A model generated the notes under the pieces. It had not been told where the DNA came from, did not search any database, and was given only the letters and a program-made list of their open reading frames with translations. A stretch of DNA of 64,000 nt from Epiperipatus broadwayi. Taxonomy: Eukaryota > Onychophora > Udeonychophora > Euonychophora > Peripatidae. Numbering within the stretch: position 1 is the stretch's first letter; each line of letters begins with the position of its first letter. Positions 10,446 to 23,138 of the stretch are shown piece by piece. The position numbers and the translations under genes are program-made. The stretch covers positions 4,305,001-4,369,000 of the forward strand of contig JAQFVV010006294.1 in the NCBI GenBank assembly GCA_028023455.1, read 5' to 3'.

Positions 10446-13400
10446 TGAAACAGGAGCCTCTTAATCCCTTGCCATTTCATCATCAATCTAGGAGCCCACT
10501 CGTCTGTTAGATTCAAACCTCATTTAAATTATAATATGTAAAATAAAGCTACAATTTGCTGTCGTGGCTGTTTGAACAGCATTATATATTTACATACGAA
10601 AGAAGGCTACAATTAGAAATATAGCATATTATTTCTAGTATCACGTTTATTTTAAATAAAATGCTTTTATTATATAAGTAATGATAGGGTCAATTTATTA
10701 ATAAAGTTATTATTTTAATTCGTATGTGGATATATAATCCAACCCTTATTTGTAATGTATATAGGGGTGGCATGATTTAAAACATTAAAATGTATTATAT
10801 ATTTTGAAATGTTAAAAGATGAAAATATTTTTAAATATTTATTTAAAAATGTTAAAAAGGTTTTCTTTCAAATGTGCTGAGAAGTCTTCTTTAAAATTAA
10901 GTGTTATTTTTTTTCTTAGAATTAAAAGTTTGGTTAGAAACAGATTTTGTCATAAACAAGTATGTAATTAACGACCGCACCTACCTTTGGTCAAGTTAAA
11001 AAAAGGTCATTTTAAAATCTGGCTAATTGAAATTTTGCCAGATAGAAAAATTAAAGCTATTTTGGATTTAACTAATTAAAATTGTTTGCGGCAAAATAGT
11101 TTCACAAATAACCATAAAAGTTATAACTGAAATTCTTTAATAATTTATTAATATTTAAAATCAAAATTAAATGTTTTTGGAATTTAATTAAAACAGAATT
11201 AAGGAAAAGTTATAACACCTCAGAAACTTATCAGCATATTTGAAATCAGATTGTATGTTTAACAAAATTAATTAAAAATGTAATCATGAGGCAAAGAAAA
11301 TTCTCAAAGGTGTTAAGCTGATAAGATGAAGATATAAATAGGCCATATTTTGAGCGGGAAGGATACAGAGAAAAAGATATAGACAGAGAGACAGACAGAA
11401 ATAAGACTCCATTTTGAATCGCATTTGCATTAAAAAATCAAATTTAGTTTTGAATTGAGATGTCCAGCTAGTGTGGCAGTCTTGGCTGTCACTCCGCAAT
11501 GAGGCGATGGGTTCACTTCCATCCAATACTGTTATAACAAAGAATGCCGCTATAATATCTACAGCCTAATCGAAAAGAAGAAGAATGCTGCTATAATATG
11601 TACAGTCTAACTGAAAAAGAAAAAGAATGCTGCTATAATATCTAAAGCCCACCCATAAAAGAAGAGCATGCCGTAAGCCGTCAAGAAAACTCACCAACCT
11701 CCATCTTAAGCACCTACTAATATCGATAAATCACTTTAAACTGCAGAGCTCTGTGTAATTTTGTATTAATTACATACCACTTTAAACTCAAGTTAGCTAA
11801 CTAACCACTAAATATACATTTTAATGTTAAAGCTTCCTTTTTTTCTATTGTTTTAAAATCTGTAAATGACCCACTTGCTCTTTTAAAATCTCCTTTTTTA
11901 AAGAAATTAATTAATGTTTTCTACTTTAAACTATACCACTGCTGTCATATCTCTAGTTATTTTTTTATCACATAGTTTTTAATATTTGTTATATTATATT
12001 TATTTTACGATATGCTAACACTTTGAAACAGCGAATACTAAATTTCAATATTTCAAGAAGAGATTAATTAAAACTTTTTTAATTATTTATAATTTTATTT
12101 CTGCACTGTTTCGAAACCCTCTTATGAAAATAGTAACAACTCACTCATTATTATTTAATATTTTTTGATAATTATTTGATTGTAAATTTTGCAATGTGGC
12201 TTGTATTAGTGAGAGATTAATTTTAAAGACTAAGAAATAGACTAACCTTGATAAATATTTATAAATATATTTGCTATTTAAGTTATTTATTAAACCCATT
12301 TCAAATATACTTTTCCTCCTTTTTAAATACTAGTCATTTGATCAATAACAAAATTAGATTGATCTGGAACAGCAAAGATTATCTGTAATTATTTCCATCT
12401 ATAGCATTTATTTTATCATGCTACCTAAGAGTTGGCTTCTATTTGATTAAGCTAATACGCTATTGTTCTTGCCTATAGAATATTAAATTTTATAAAATTC
12501 TTTGCTTGACAGATGTCATTCATTCACTTAAGATATTTTTCTCATTTTGCTGCCATGTATATTTACATCTTTAAGATGGAGCCTCGGTTAAGCCAGCACA
12601 TCTTCCTCCCATAGGGCAGAGCAGTCGCGAAGCCTGAGTTTAAATCCGTGTCAGCACATAAATCCCCCACTTTTCGAACTATTTGTTCCTTTCTCATGCA
12701 GCATAATGATCGGTTTCAGGGTACCGGCGTTGGTCGCAGAATTGCTAGTGCTGTAGCTCATTAGTATGTTCAGAGCAGATACCTCTATCTCCCTATTTCA
12801 TTTCTTTCAGCTATTGTCTGAGATACTCTTAAAGCCCAGTCAATCTAAGTTATTGTAGCCCATTTAGGCTAAATAAATAAATATAAACAGATGAGAAATG
12901 TCTACAGTAAGTGTTGATTAAGGTTTAGTTTAATTACTGGTATTCAGCCACACATTAAGAGGAGTCAGCATATGTTCCACTATAGACATGACATAGTGAT
13001 AAGTTCTTTATTTAAATGCCTGCTTGCATTTACACGCTTATATAAATTTGTAAAAATAATTCCATTCAAATTGTAACAAAAGCAATCTATGGCTATTATG
13101 AATTCACAAGATAAATAACTGTTGCATTACTTAAATGTAATAATTATTTATTAATATGATAAAAGAATCTGTCCGAAGAGCATACCTAAAAACTCTTCAG
13201 CCATTAAATGCCTGCCTGTATTTTCACATGTTATGTAATTTGTGATATATATTTTGGATAAAACTCTTATTATTGGCGAAATTAAAACTTTAGTAAATTA
13301 ACCTAGTCCACTCTGTTTTATTATTCAATCCAATTCTCATTATTGATATTATGTTTATAGAATCTATGCATTATTAAAGTCTCCATTTAAGTTAGTTATT

Positions 13401-13655
13401 CGTTAGGGGTGATCAATTAGTAATTTTAATTACGAGTCTCATTGTTTCTCCCTGACGTAAGTTGGTCATGAATAAAGGAGTGTACTACGTGTAATTTCGA
13501 GGTGGGCATTTGTAGGGTCTTGAGTCTTGGAGTACTGGATTATGAGTTGAAGTATGGTCAGATTCGGGATGTCACAATCCTAGTCTGGTCAGCTTCGGTC
13601 TCTTTTGCTTGGACTCTGAATTCTGTTACACGAATGTACAAACTTGACCATTACA
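10446..13655 (+). repeat. Long terminal repeat 2 of the array
   Basis: The 3210-bp repeat again runs TGAAAC...TTACA. It shares with LTR 3 the 6-bp 'gatgaa' segment before the TATA box that LTR 1 lacks, and lacks the LTR 1 duplication. It alone lacks about 48 bp near 12740 (after 'ggtcgcaga'). It is bordered on the left by the T-rich end of internal region 1. Confidence 0.75.
11333..11340 (+). promoter_or_regulatory. TATA box candidate in LTR 2
   Basis: TATAAATA sits in the same context as the LTR 1 box. Its conservation between diverged repeats is mild support for function, although the surrounding DNA is equally conserved. Confidence 0.45.
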
Positions 13656-14639
13656 TAGTATTTTTTTCTCGGGTTTGGATGCCCATACGTGAGGCTTTGT
13701 TAATTATTCCCACACCCTGCAATACCCTGTATAGTATTTAATATATATAGTATTTTTTTTTGAATAACACTAAATAATGTATATGTATAGATTTTTTCCC
13801 CTGGGTTTGTACACCCAAACGCAGAGATCTTTCAAAATTTTTTTCTCGTGACCTATCACAAAAAATATTTGTAAGTCATGTAGAGTATTTTTTTTTGGGT
13901 ATAAAAAATAAAAATAAAAAATAAATAAATCAGGAGGCATGTCAATCCATCAATTCCACGCACTGAATAGGTCATTATATATATGCAAATGCATAGTAAA
14001 AATTTAAAGTTTTTCTTTATTATTATTACATATTTTATAAATTTTATGTAATCTTTCCTGCCTCCTGGTGACTGGCACCCAAGGATGATTTGAACAAACT
14101 ATAAGTCATCCTCATATAAATTTGTCATCAGAGGTGGAGAAGGAAACATTAAGTTTAAACGAAAAAAAGAACCCATTTGTTTTTTTTTGTTTTTTTTTTA
14201 AAAAGTAATATTTTATGAATTGGATTGGATGAGAATGGAATAAAATAGGGTCAAATCAAAAGTTAGAGGTTTGAAACTGGCACAGACATGTAAACTGAAT
14301 TATGTTATAATCATGAACTACTGAAGTCTATTTAAAAGCAGCTGGAAGAAAAGACCGAGGGTGAGTTACCTTTATTGATTTATTTAGTAAATTTTAATCA
14401 TTTATTAAGGTTTATGTAGTCAGACTTGAAAATGAGAGGGTCTTAGCGAATTAAGTAAAATATAGTGGTATCAATTTATAGGCATATTTAATAGAGTTAG
14501 GCATCAGAACAGCATGGGAAGTGGACAGGTCGTTTTCGTTTACGAAGTACAGTTAATAGCTGTGTTATAAAAAAAGTCGTAAATTAATTTAGCTTCATAA
14601 AATATATTTTGATAAATAAAATAGAATAAAACAGTAATA

Positions 14640-16198
14640 AGGAAAAGGAAAAGGAAATAATGAATGAAGGAGAGGAAGGGAGGAATGAAAGAGAAGGGAT
14701 TACATTAAGGTCTGGGAGAAAAATAACAGAAGATAGCAGCAACATGGACGATGACACAGAAGAGGTGTATACAGAAGAAGCTGTTATTATATTGAAGGAA
14801 CCTGCTTCTAGTCCAACAGATGAAGTCAAGAGTAGATGTCTGGAGATGAGTTCAATATTTGAACAAATTAAAATGGAGATAATGAAAGTGGGTGAGAAGC
14901 AAAGACAGGAAGCAGAAGAAAGGGATGAAAAGCATAGACAGGAAGCAATAGAAAGGGATGAAAAGCATAGAAAGGAGGTTGAGGAAAGGGTTCAGAAGTG
15001 GGAAAAGAAATAGACAGTTTGAGGATAGAATATGCAAGAAACTGCAAGAATTAAGGATCAGCTGCCAGCTAAAATCTGAAGAAGTTCAGGTGGAACTGAT
15101 GGAAAGGTTAGATAAAAATCAAGAGGAAAATAGCAAGGAAATAGGGGTGATCAAGGAGCAAATTACTGCACATCAGAGTACAGACAGAGCATCAAGAAGT
15201 GAATCTGGAGGAAAAGGTCTTCAAAATGGGGACAGATATCAGCCTCAAAATTAAGGAATGTGAAGATGCACAGAGAGAGATCAGAGAGGAGATATCTGAA
15301 TTGAGGAAGAACCAGACTTATAGAAGTCAGGTAGTAGCCCCAGAAGAGACTTCCATTGCAGAATCGATTAAGCAGCTCAATCTAATGGACGAGATGGAGG
15401 ACCTCCAATTTAACAGGGAAATCACAGATCAAGGCATCAAAGAAAAAGATGAAGGGCAAATGTCAGGTCAGAAAGAGGAGAATAAAGTAGAAGTGGTAAA
15501 AATGGAGGAAATAAAGATGTCTGGAGACTTAGCTGAAGAGGGTAACGAAGACTGTAATATTTTGAAGGGTAACAAAATGACTATGTTTGAAGACAAGGAA
15601 AGGTCAAGTACCAAAGAGAGTGAGGATGGAGAGCCAGTAGACATAGAATCTAAAATGAGAGAATGGGTTAAAAATTTCAAGCGGAAACTCCAACTGGATA
15701 GGATAGCCTTGGATAAGGAACTCTGGGGACTAGACGGAATATATGGAAAGAGAAAGGAGAAATGGAAAACAAACAGAGAAACGGAAAATAAGACAAAAGG
15801 ACAGAAAAGAAAGAGAAAGGACCCATATACTCAATGAGAGGAGGGCAAGGTTAAAATAGACAGAAAGCATGCTTGAGACAGTATTGAAGGAATCTGTGGA
15901 AGATGGACAGAACCAGATAAAAATAGAGAATAAGGAATGAATTCGAACCCTGTCTCTCAATAATGAAGTATTAGGAAAATACAGTAAATGACCACCTTGG
16001 AGTATGACAAGAGATTATCAGGAATCTGGTGATACTTCCGATGATGGTGATGATCTGTTGGGATATTGCTTTAATCCCAGCATGGAATATCTAATTGTTA
16101 ACAACCTACAGATCCTACTTAAAGTTTATCGTAGTTTGATGAAGGATCTGCCCCTCCCCAAACATTATTTTATATATATATTAAAAAAAAACAACTAA
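14640..16198 (+). pseudogene. Gag-like coiled-coil protein gene, copy 2 (multiple frameshifts)
   Basis: This matches copy 1 closely but is more damaged. The initiator ATG of copy 1 has become ATAAGG, so the first usable ATG is at 14660. A 2-base length change near 15005 ends the first frame at 15013. A further indel lies near 15165. The frame from 15199 stops at 15837 because of an extra base in 'tactcaatgag', and the Trp codon of the RIENKEW segment is a stop (near 15940). The coiled-coil repeat, the basic KRKRKDPYT patch and the acidic GDTSDD patch are all recognisable. The 547-bp duplication of copy 1 is absent. The leader (13656-14639) repeats that of copy 1, including the GTGAGT splice-like site. 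Confidence 0.5.
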
Positions 16199-17451
16199 CA
16201 TCTCTACCCCATTCTATCCATGACAGATATCCAATCGGGTATAACAGTTTGTATTCTATAATATTGAATGATTCATGTTTTATTATTGCATTATTATATA
16301 TACATATTTTGAAAATTGTAACTATTTTAGTGTGCGTTGGTATTTGTGACTGGAGAGCTTCATTGTCAGTATGTAAGTTGTGTCTAAATTGTTTTAGTGG
16401 ATGCATCAAGTAAATAATTTTTTTTTGTACTCAGTTAAACAGGTCTTTTGGCTAACAAATATAAAAAAAAAGATGAATCAAAAGTTCATGATTATAATCC
16501 CAAATACACGTAAGCAGTCATTTTTTTTATTGTTTTTTTTTTTTTTACAAGTTGATGGATATGAAACGGGAGCCTCTTAATCCCTTGCCGTTTCATCATC
16601 AATCTAGGAGCCCACTCGTCTGAATTAGATTTGAAACTCATTTAAATTATAATATGTAAAATAAAGCTACAATTTGCTGTCGTGGCTGTCTGAACAGTAT
16701 TATATATTTACATACAAAAGAAGGCTACAATTAGAAATATAGCATATTATTTCTAGTATCAAATTTATTTTAAATAAAATGCTTTTATTATATAAGTAAT
16801 GATAGGGTCAATTTATTAATAAAGTTATTATTTTAATTCGTATGTGGATATATAATCCAACCCTTATTTGTAATGTATATAGGGGTGGCATGATTTAAAA
16901 CATTAAAATGTGTTATATATTTTGAAATGTTAAAAGATGAAAATATTTTTAAATGTTTATTTAAAAATGTTTAAAAGGTTTTCTTTCAAATGTGCTGAGA
17001 AGTCTTCTTTAAAATTAAGTGTTATTTTTTTTCTTAGAATTAAAAGTTTGGTTGGAAACAGATTTTGTCATAAATAAGTATGTAATTAACGACCGCACCT
17101 ACCTTTGGTCAAGTTAAAAAAAGGTCATTTTAAAATCTGGCTAATTGAAATTTTGCCAGATAGAAAAATTAAAGCTATTTTGGATTTAACTAATTAAAAT
17201 TGTTTGCGGCAAAATAGTTTCACAAATAACCATAAAAGTTATAACTGAAATTCTTTAATAATTTATTAATATTTAAAATCAAAATTACATGTTTTTGGAA
17301 TTTAATTAAAACAGAATTAAGGAAAAGTTTATAACACCTCAGAAACTTATCAGCATATTTGAAATCAGATTGCATGTTTAACAAAATTAATTAAAAATGT
17401 AATCATGGGGCAAAGAAAATTCTCAAAGGTGTTAAGCTGATAAGATGAAGA

Positions 17452-17459
17452 TATAAATA
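17452..17459 (+). promoter_or_regulatory. TATA box candidate in LTR 3
   Basis: This is the third occurrence of TATAAATA in the same repeat context. Confidence 0.45.
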
Positions 17460-19409
17460 GGCCATATTTTGAGCGGGAAGGATACAGAGAAAAAGATATA
17501 GACAGAGAGACAGACAGAAAAGAGACTCCATTTTGAATCGCATTTCCATTAAAAAATCAAATTTAGTTTTGAATTGAGATGTCCAGCTAGTGTGGCAGTC
17601 TTGGCTGTCACTCCGCAATGAGGCGACGGGTTCGCTTCCATTCAATACTGTTATAACCAAGAATGCCGCTATAATATCTACAGCCTAACCGAAAAGAAGA
17701 AGAATGCTGCTATAATATCTACAGTCTAACTGAAAAAGAAAAAGAATGCTGCTATAATATCTACAGCCCACCCATAAAAGAAGAGCATGCCGTAAGCCAT
17801 CAAGAAAACTCACCAAGCTCCATCTCAAGCACCTACTAATATCGATAAATCACTTTAAACTGCAGAGCTCTGTGTAATTTTGTATTAATTACATACCACT
17901 TTAAACTCAAGTTAGCTAACTAACCACTAAATATACATTTTAATGTTAAAGCTTCCTTTTTTTCTATTGTTTTAAAATCTGTAAATGACCCACTTGCTCT
18001 TTTAAAATCTCCTTTTTTAAAGAAATTAATTAATGTTTTCTACTTTAAACTATACCACTGCTGTCATATCTCTAGTTATTTTTTTATCACATAGTTTTTA
18101 ATATTTGTTATATTATATTTATTTTATGATATTCTGATGCTTTGAATCAGCGAACACTAAATTTCAATGTTTCAAGAAGAGATTAATTAAAACTTCTTTA
18201 ATTATTTATAATTTTATTTCTGCACTGTTTCGAAACCCTCTTATGAAAATAGTAACAACTCACTCATTATTATTTAATATTTTTTGATAATTATTTGATT
18301 GTAAATTTTGCAATGTGGCTTGTGTTAGTGAGAGATTAATTTTAAAGACTAAGAAATAGACTAACCTTGATAAATATTTATAAATATATTTGCTATTTAA
18401 GTTATTTATTAAACCCCTTCAAATATACTTTTCCCTCCTTCTAAGTACTAGTTATTTGATCAATAACAAAATTAGATTCATCTGGAACAGCAAAGATTAT
18501 CTATAATTATTCCCATCTATAGCATATATTTTATCATGCTATCTAAGAGTTGGCTTCTGTTTGATTAAGCTAATAAGCTATTGTTCTTGCCTATAGAATA
18601 TTAAATTTTATAAAATTCTTTGCTTAGCGGATGTGATTCATTCATTTAAGATATTTTTCTCATTTTGCTGCCACATATATTTAGGTCTTTAAAATGGAGC
18701 CTCGGTTAAGCTAGCACATCTCCCTCCCATAGGGCAGAGCAGTCGCGAAGCCTCAGTTTAAGGCCAGGTCAGCATGTAAGTCCCCTGCTTTTCTTGAACT
18801 ATTTGTTCCTTTCTCATGCAGCATGATGATCGGTTTCAGGGTACCGGCAATGGTCGCAGAAACCCTCGATCTACCAGTCCATCCACAGAGCGACTTTACT
18901 ATTGTATTTCTGGTGCTGTAGTGCATTAGTACATCCAGAGCAGCCAACTCTATCTTCCTATTTCATTTCTTTCAGCCATTTTCTGAGATATTCTTAAAAG
19001 CCCAGTCAATCTAAGTTACTGTAGCCCATTTAGGCTAAATAAATAAATATAAACAGACGAGAAACGTCTGCAGTAAGTGTTGACCAAGGTTTAGTTTAAT
19101 TACTGGTATTCAGCCACACATTAAGAGGAGTCACCATATGTTCCACTATAGACATGACATACTGGTAAGTTTTTTATTTAAATGCCTGCTTGCATTTACA
19201 CGCTTATATAAATTCGTAAAAATGCATTCAAATTGTAACACATCAAAAGCGATCTATGGCTATTATGAATTCATAAGATGAATAACTGTTGCATTCATCT
19301 TACTTAAATGTAATAATTATTTATTAATCTGATAAAAGAATCTGTCTGAAGAGCATACCTAAAAACTCTTCAGCCATTAAATGCCTGCATGCTTTTTCAC
19401 ATGTTATGT

Positions 19410-22400
19410 CATCATCATCATTATCAACCATTATCAATCCACTGCAGGATGAAGATCTCTTCAAGTTTAATCCATCTTTTCTGATCTTTAGCTTCTCTTC
19501 TCCACATCACCCCTGCACACTTTCTTATTTCATCCATCCATCTCACATGTGGTCTCTTTCTGGGTCTTTTACAATCTCTTGAAATCCAGTTTAAAATTTC
19601 AATTGTCCATCTATTATCATCTCTTCTATCAATATGTCCAGCCCAACTCCACTTCAATCTTTTAATTTTTTCAATGAGGTCAGTAACACCTGTTTGTTCT
19701 CTTACCCATACATTGCGTTTTCGATCTCTTTTTGTTATTCCCAACATACACCTTTCCATACTTCTTTGAGTGGTCTGAAGTCTCTGTATTGCTCTTTTAT
19801 TGAGTGTCCAAGTCTCAGATCCATAAGTAAGAACTGGTAAAACACATTTGTTAAAAACCTTCCTTTTCAAACACATAGGCATGTTTCATTTTAGTATCAA
19901 GTTATTTCTACCAAAAGCACTCCAACCAAGTTTAATTCTATGATTAATTTCCTCCATTATGTTTCCATCTGTATTAATAATCTGACCAAGGTATTTGTAA
20001 CTGTTAGCTTCTTCTAATTCATCATAATCTATCTTTATTTTCATATTTTGAGTAAATCGATTAAACATTACTTTAGTCTTTTTAACATTTATCTTTAGTC
20101 CTACTTTTCTACTTTCATCTGATAACTCCTGCAACATTTCCTGCAGCTCTGAAGCATTATTTGCAAAAACAACTACATCATCTGTGAAATCTAAATGACT
20201 TAAATAATCTCCATTTACTTTCACTCCTTTAGTTTCCCATTTTAATCCACAAAATACTTCTTGCAGCACTGCTGTAAAAAGTTTTGGAGATATGGAGTCA
20301 CCTTGTCTTACACCTTTCTCAATGTTGACTTTCCCAGTATCATTATGTAATCAAATTGTTGCTGTTGCATTTTTATAAATATTCTTTAAAATATGACAAT
20401 ATCCTGGATCTATACCTTGATGATCCAATACTTTAATCACTGAAGAAATGTTTATAGAATCAAATGCCTTTTCATAATCTACAAATCCAAAACATAATGA
20501 CAACTCATATTCATTTGTCCTTTCTGTAACTTCTCTCAGTACCTGAATATGATCTACTGTACTAAAACCATTTTTAAATCCAGCTTGTTCTCTTGGTTGG
20601 TGGAAATCCAATGTTCTCTGTAGATGAGTTGTAATTATCTTGGTAAAAATTTTATATAAAACTGATAAAAGGCTGATAGGTCTTCAATTTCTAATATCTT
20701 CTTTATCACCTTTTTTAAATATTAATATTATTACTGCATTCTTCCAATCATCCGGTATATCTTTATCATTTAGACATTTGGTATATAACTTTGCTAAAAA
20801 AAATTCTGTTTCTTCACCTGCTTCTTTTAATATATCAATTATAATTCCATCATTACCTGGAGCCTTTCCTTTCTTCATACATGTAATTGCATTTCTCACT
20901 TCTTCATTTAAAATTCTGGGCAATTCGGAAGATGTAATAGATATAGGAGGTACTTGTTCTTTATTACTATATAATTCTTGATAAAAATTTTCTACCAATT
21001 TCATGATGTCATCTCTCTTTTTAGTAATAATTCCATCTTTTTTTCTTATTGCAGATATAAATTTCCTACCAATACCAAAATGTTGTTTTACATTCTTGCG
21101 TCTTATTTTCTTCTACAGCTTTTCTTGCTAATTCACAGTTATACTTTCTTATATCATTTTCAACTCTTTTCCACACCATTTTACAAAATTCAAGATATTC
21201 AATTCTTTTTAGTGCATCATTTTTGTATATCTTCATATTTCTTCTTTTCTTCATAAATTCTCTAGTCTCAGTAGAAATTTTATTGGTCAATTACTGCTTT
21301 TTTCTACCAGATATCTTTGTTGCAGTTTTTAAAAGTGTATCAGTTATTTTCATATTAATTTCATTCAAATCTGAATCATGTTTAAAATCTACTAATACTT
21401 GAAACTGATTTGTAAGTTCTAATTTAAATTCATTAGAATGTTTCTGAAGATTAGGAATATCAACTGTAAATATTGTTTTTCTTAACAAATTTTTGTCTTT
21501 CCAGTTTTACATTAACACATATCTTGCACCTTACTAATCGATGATCACTTCCTGTGTTAAATCTATTAAGAACATTACAATCTTGAAATATGTATTTAGT
21601 CAAAATATAATCCAATTCTGCTGTACCTTCATTTGGATGCTTCCATGTCCATTTTCTTTTAACATTTTTCTGAAAAAAAGAATTCATAATATAAAGTTTG
21701 TTTTTTTTTCCTGCAAACTCCACAAGTCTATGTCCTCTCTCATTTCTATTACTATAACCAAAATTACCTACAGCACTTTCATCTTTCATTTGTTTACCAA
21801 TTCTAGCATTAAAGTCTTCCATAACAATTTTAAAATGTTGTTTACTCTGATCAAAAGCCTTTTGTACATTCTATGTAAAAATCTTCTCCTACTTCATCAC
21901 TATGAGAACTTGTTGGGGCATAAACCTGAATTATCTGCAATTGGTATCTGCTATTAAGTTGTATAACTAATCTTGCCACTCTGTCTGATACACCATCAAT
22001 CTCCATAATATTGTTCTTCCACTTTTTATTTATAATGAATCCTACTCCACTTGTATTTCCAATATTTTTGCCTTTATAATAGAATATATGTCCACTTTTT
22101 AAATCAATTGTCTCTTCACCTTTTCTTCTAACTTCACAAAGTCCAATAATGTCCCATTTAATATAAGAGAGTTCTTCTTCTAATTCTTGCAATCTTTCTT
22201 CACTTGAAAGTGATCTGCAGTTGTAAGTACCTAAATAAAAAGTTGTCATCAAATGGCAGCCTGGGTCCGCAATCAGGGGATTCTTAGCACTCTCCGCCTT
22301 CGGCCACCAACCGCTACCTTGGTTGGTGACTTTACAGCCTCCTGGGAATAAGTGCCATGCTTTATTTTTGTCTATCATAATTGTATATATGTATTGGAAA

Positions 22401-22708
22401 AATATTTATCATTTACACAAACATTCATTCTGCCTTATCAGACACTGAGAAGAAAGACCATGGTGTTTCTTGATCTTAAACTTGGAGGTAAAAAGCCAAT
22501 AAACTCACCACACTGGCTAATGCGTGTTGGTGAGCAGCCCATCCATGTTCGTATACTATATGAATAAACATATAGTAATAACAGCTGCAACGACAAGAAT
22601 GTATGGAGTGGACATTAGGAATTTGCCCTGCTCGGTTCCTTTAAGGCCTCCAAGAGGAATCAAAGGGTCTCCTTTCAGTTAATAGCAAACTCCTTTCTGC
22701 AGCCACTC
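19410..22708 (-). mobile_element. RTE-type LINE, near full length, copy A
   Basis: The 3299-bp insertion interrupts LTR 3. The undisturbed sequence in LTR 2 (near 13230) shows the empty site. A 7-bp duplication with one mismatch flanks it (GTTATGT at 19403-19409, GTTGTGT at 22709-22715). The 3' end (low coordinate) finishes in an ATG/ATA triplet repeat and not a poly(A) tail, as is usual for RTE elements, and the length matches the family norm of about 3.2-3.5 kb. There is no ORF1. About 330 bp upstream of the coding region is 5' UTR. At least five other fragments in this window belong to the same family. Confidence 0.9.
19424..22378 (-). pseudogene. RTE LINE polyprotein: AP endonuclease, reverse transcriptase, C-terminal domain
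   Basis: The endonuclease starts near 22240 (LGTYNCRSLS...IGLCEVRRKGEE, then GVGFIINKKW and IQVYAPTSSHSDEV) and ends with YILTKY...TGSDHRLVRCK near 21520. The RT follows: [10 protein letters not shown] near 20870, RPISLL after a stop near 20690, GFVDYEKAFDSI (motif A Asp) near 20480, GVRQGDSISP (motif B) near 20300, and DFTDDVVVFA (motif C, normally xADD) near 20190. The C-terminal part has LTYGSETWTL and ends ...LQWIDNG just before the triplet tail. The product would nick target DNA and prime reverse transcription there. The frame is broken at about seven places (near 21850, 21490, 21290, 21060, 20680, 20345 and 19885), so the copy is dead. Identification of domains is firm and RTE clade assignment is likely. 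Confidence 0.9.
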
Positions 22709-23138
22709 GTTGTGTAATTTGTGATATATATTTTGGTTAAAACTCTTATTATTGGAGAAATAAAACTTTAGTAAATTAACCTAGTCCACTCTCAGTTTCA
22801 TTATTCAATCCAATTGTCATTACTGATATTATGTTTATATAATCTATGCATTATTAAAGTCTCCATTTAAGTTAGTTATTCGTTAGGGGCAATCAATTAG
22901 TAATTTTAATTACAACTCTCATTGTTTCTCCCTGACCTATGTCGGCTGTGAAAAAGGAGTATGCTACGTGTAATTTCAAGGTGGTCATTTATAGGGTCTT
23001 TAGTCTTGGAGTACTGGCTTATGAGTTGAAATATGGTTGGACTCGGGATGTCACAATCCTAGTCTGGTCAGCTTTGGTCTCTTTTGCTTGGACTCTGAAT
23101 TCTGTTACCTGAATGTACAAACTTGACCATTACAATAT

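Larger units (their letters stand above)
16562..23134 (+). repeat. Long terminal repeat 3, split by an RTE insertion
   Basis: Homology to LTRs 1 and 2 runs 16562-19409 and resumes at 22709-23134, about 3270 bp once the insertion is removed. It starts TGAAAC and ends TTACA, followed by ATAT. It retains the segment around 'ctaccagtccatcc' that LTR 2 has lost, so it is the most complete repeat apart from the insertion. Confidence 0.75.
3526..23138 (+). mobile_element. Composite LTR-internal-LTR-internal-LTR array of a Gag-only element
   Basis: Three long direct repeats (3530-6987, 10446-13655 and 16562-23134) alternate with two internal regions (6988-10445 and 13656-16561). Repeat homology starts sharply at TGAAAC and ends sharply at TTACA in all three, giving TG...CA termini. 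The outer flanks are both ATAT (3526-3529 and 23135-23138), as expected for an integrase-made 4-bp duplication of one insertion whose interior later duplicated, for example by unequal LTR recombination. Against a standard LTR element, no clear primer-binding site follows the first repeat, no polypurine tract precedes the later repeats on the plus strand, and no protease, RT, RNase H or integrase is present. The closest described class is the Gag-only terminal-repeat retrotransposon (TR-GAG). A tandemly duplicated host locus is the main alternative. Confidence 0.65.
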
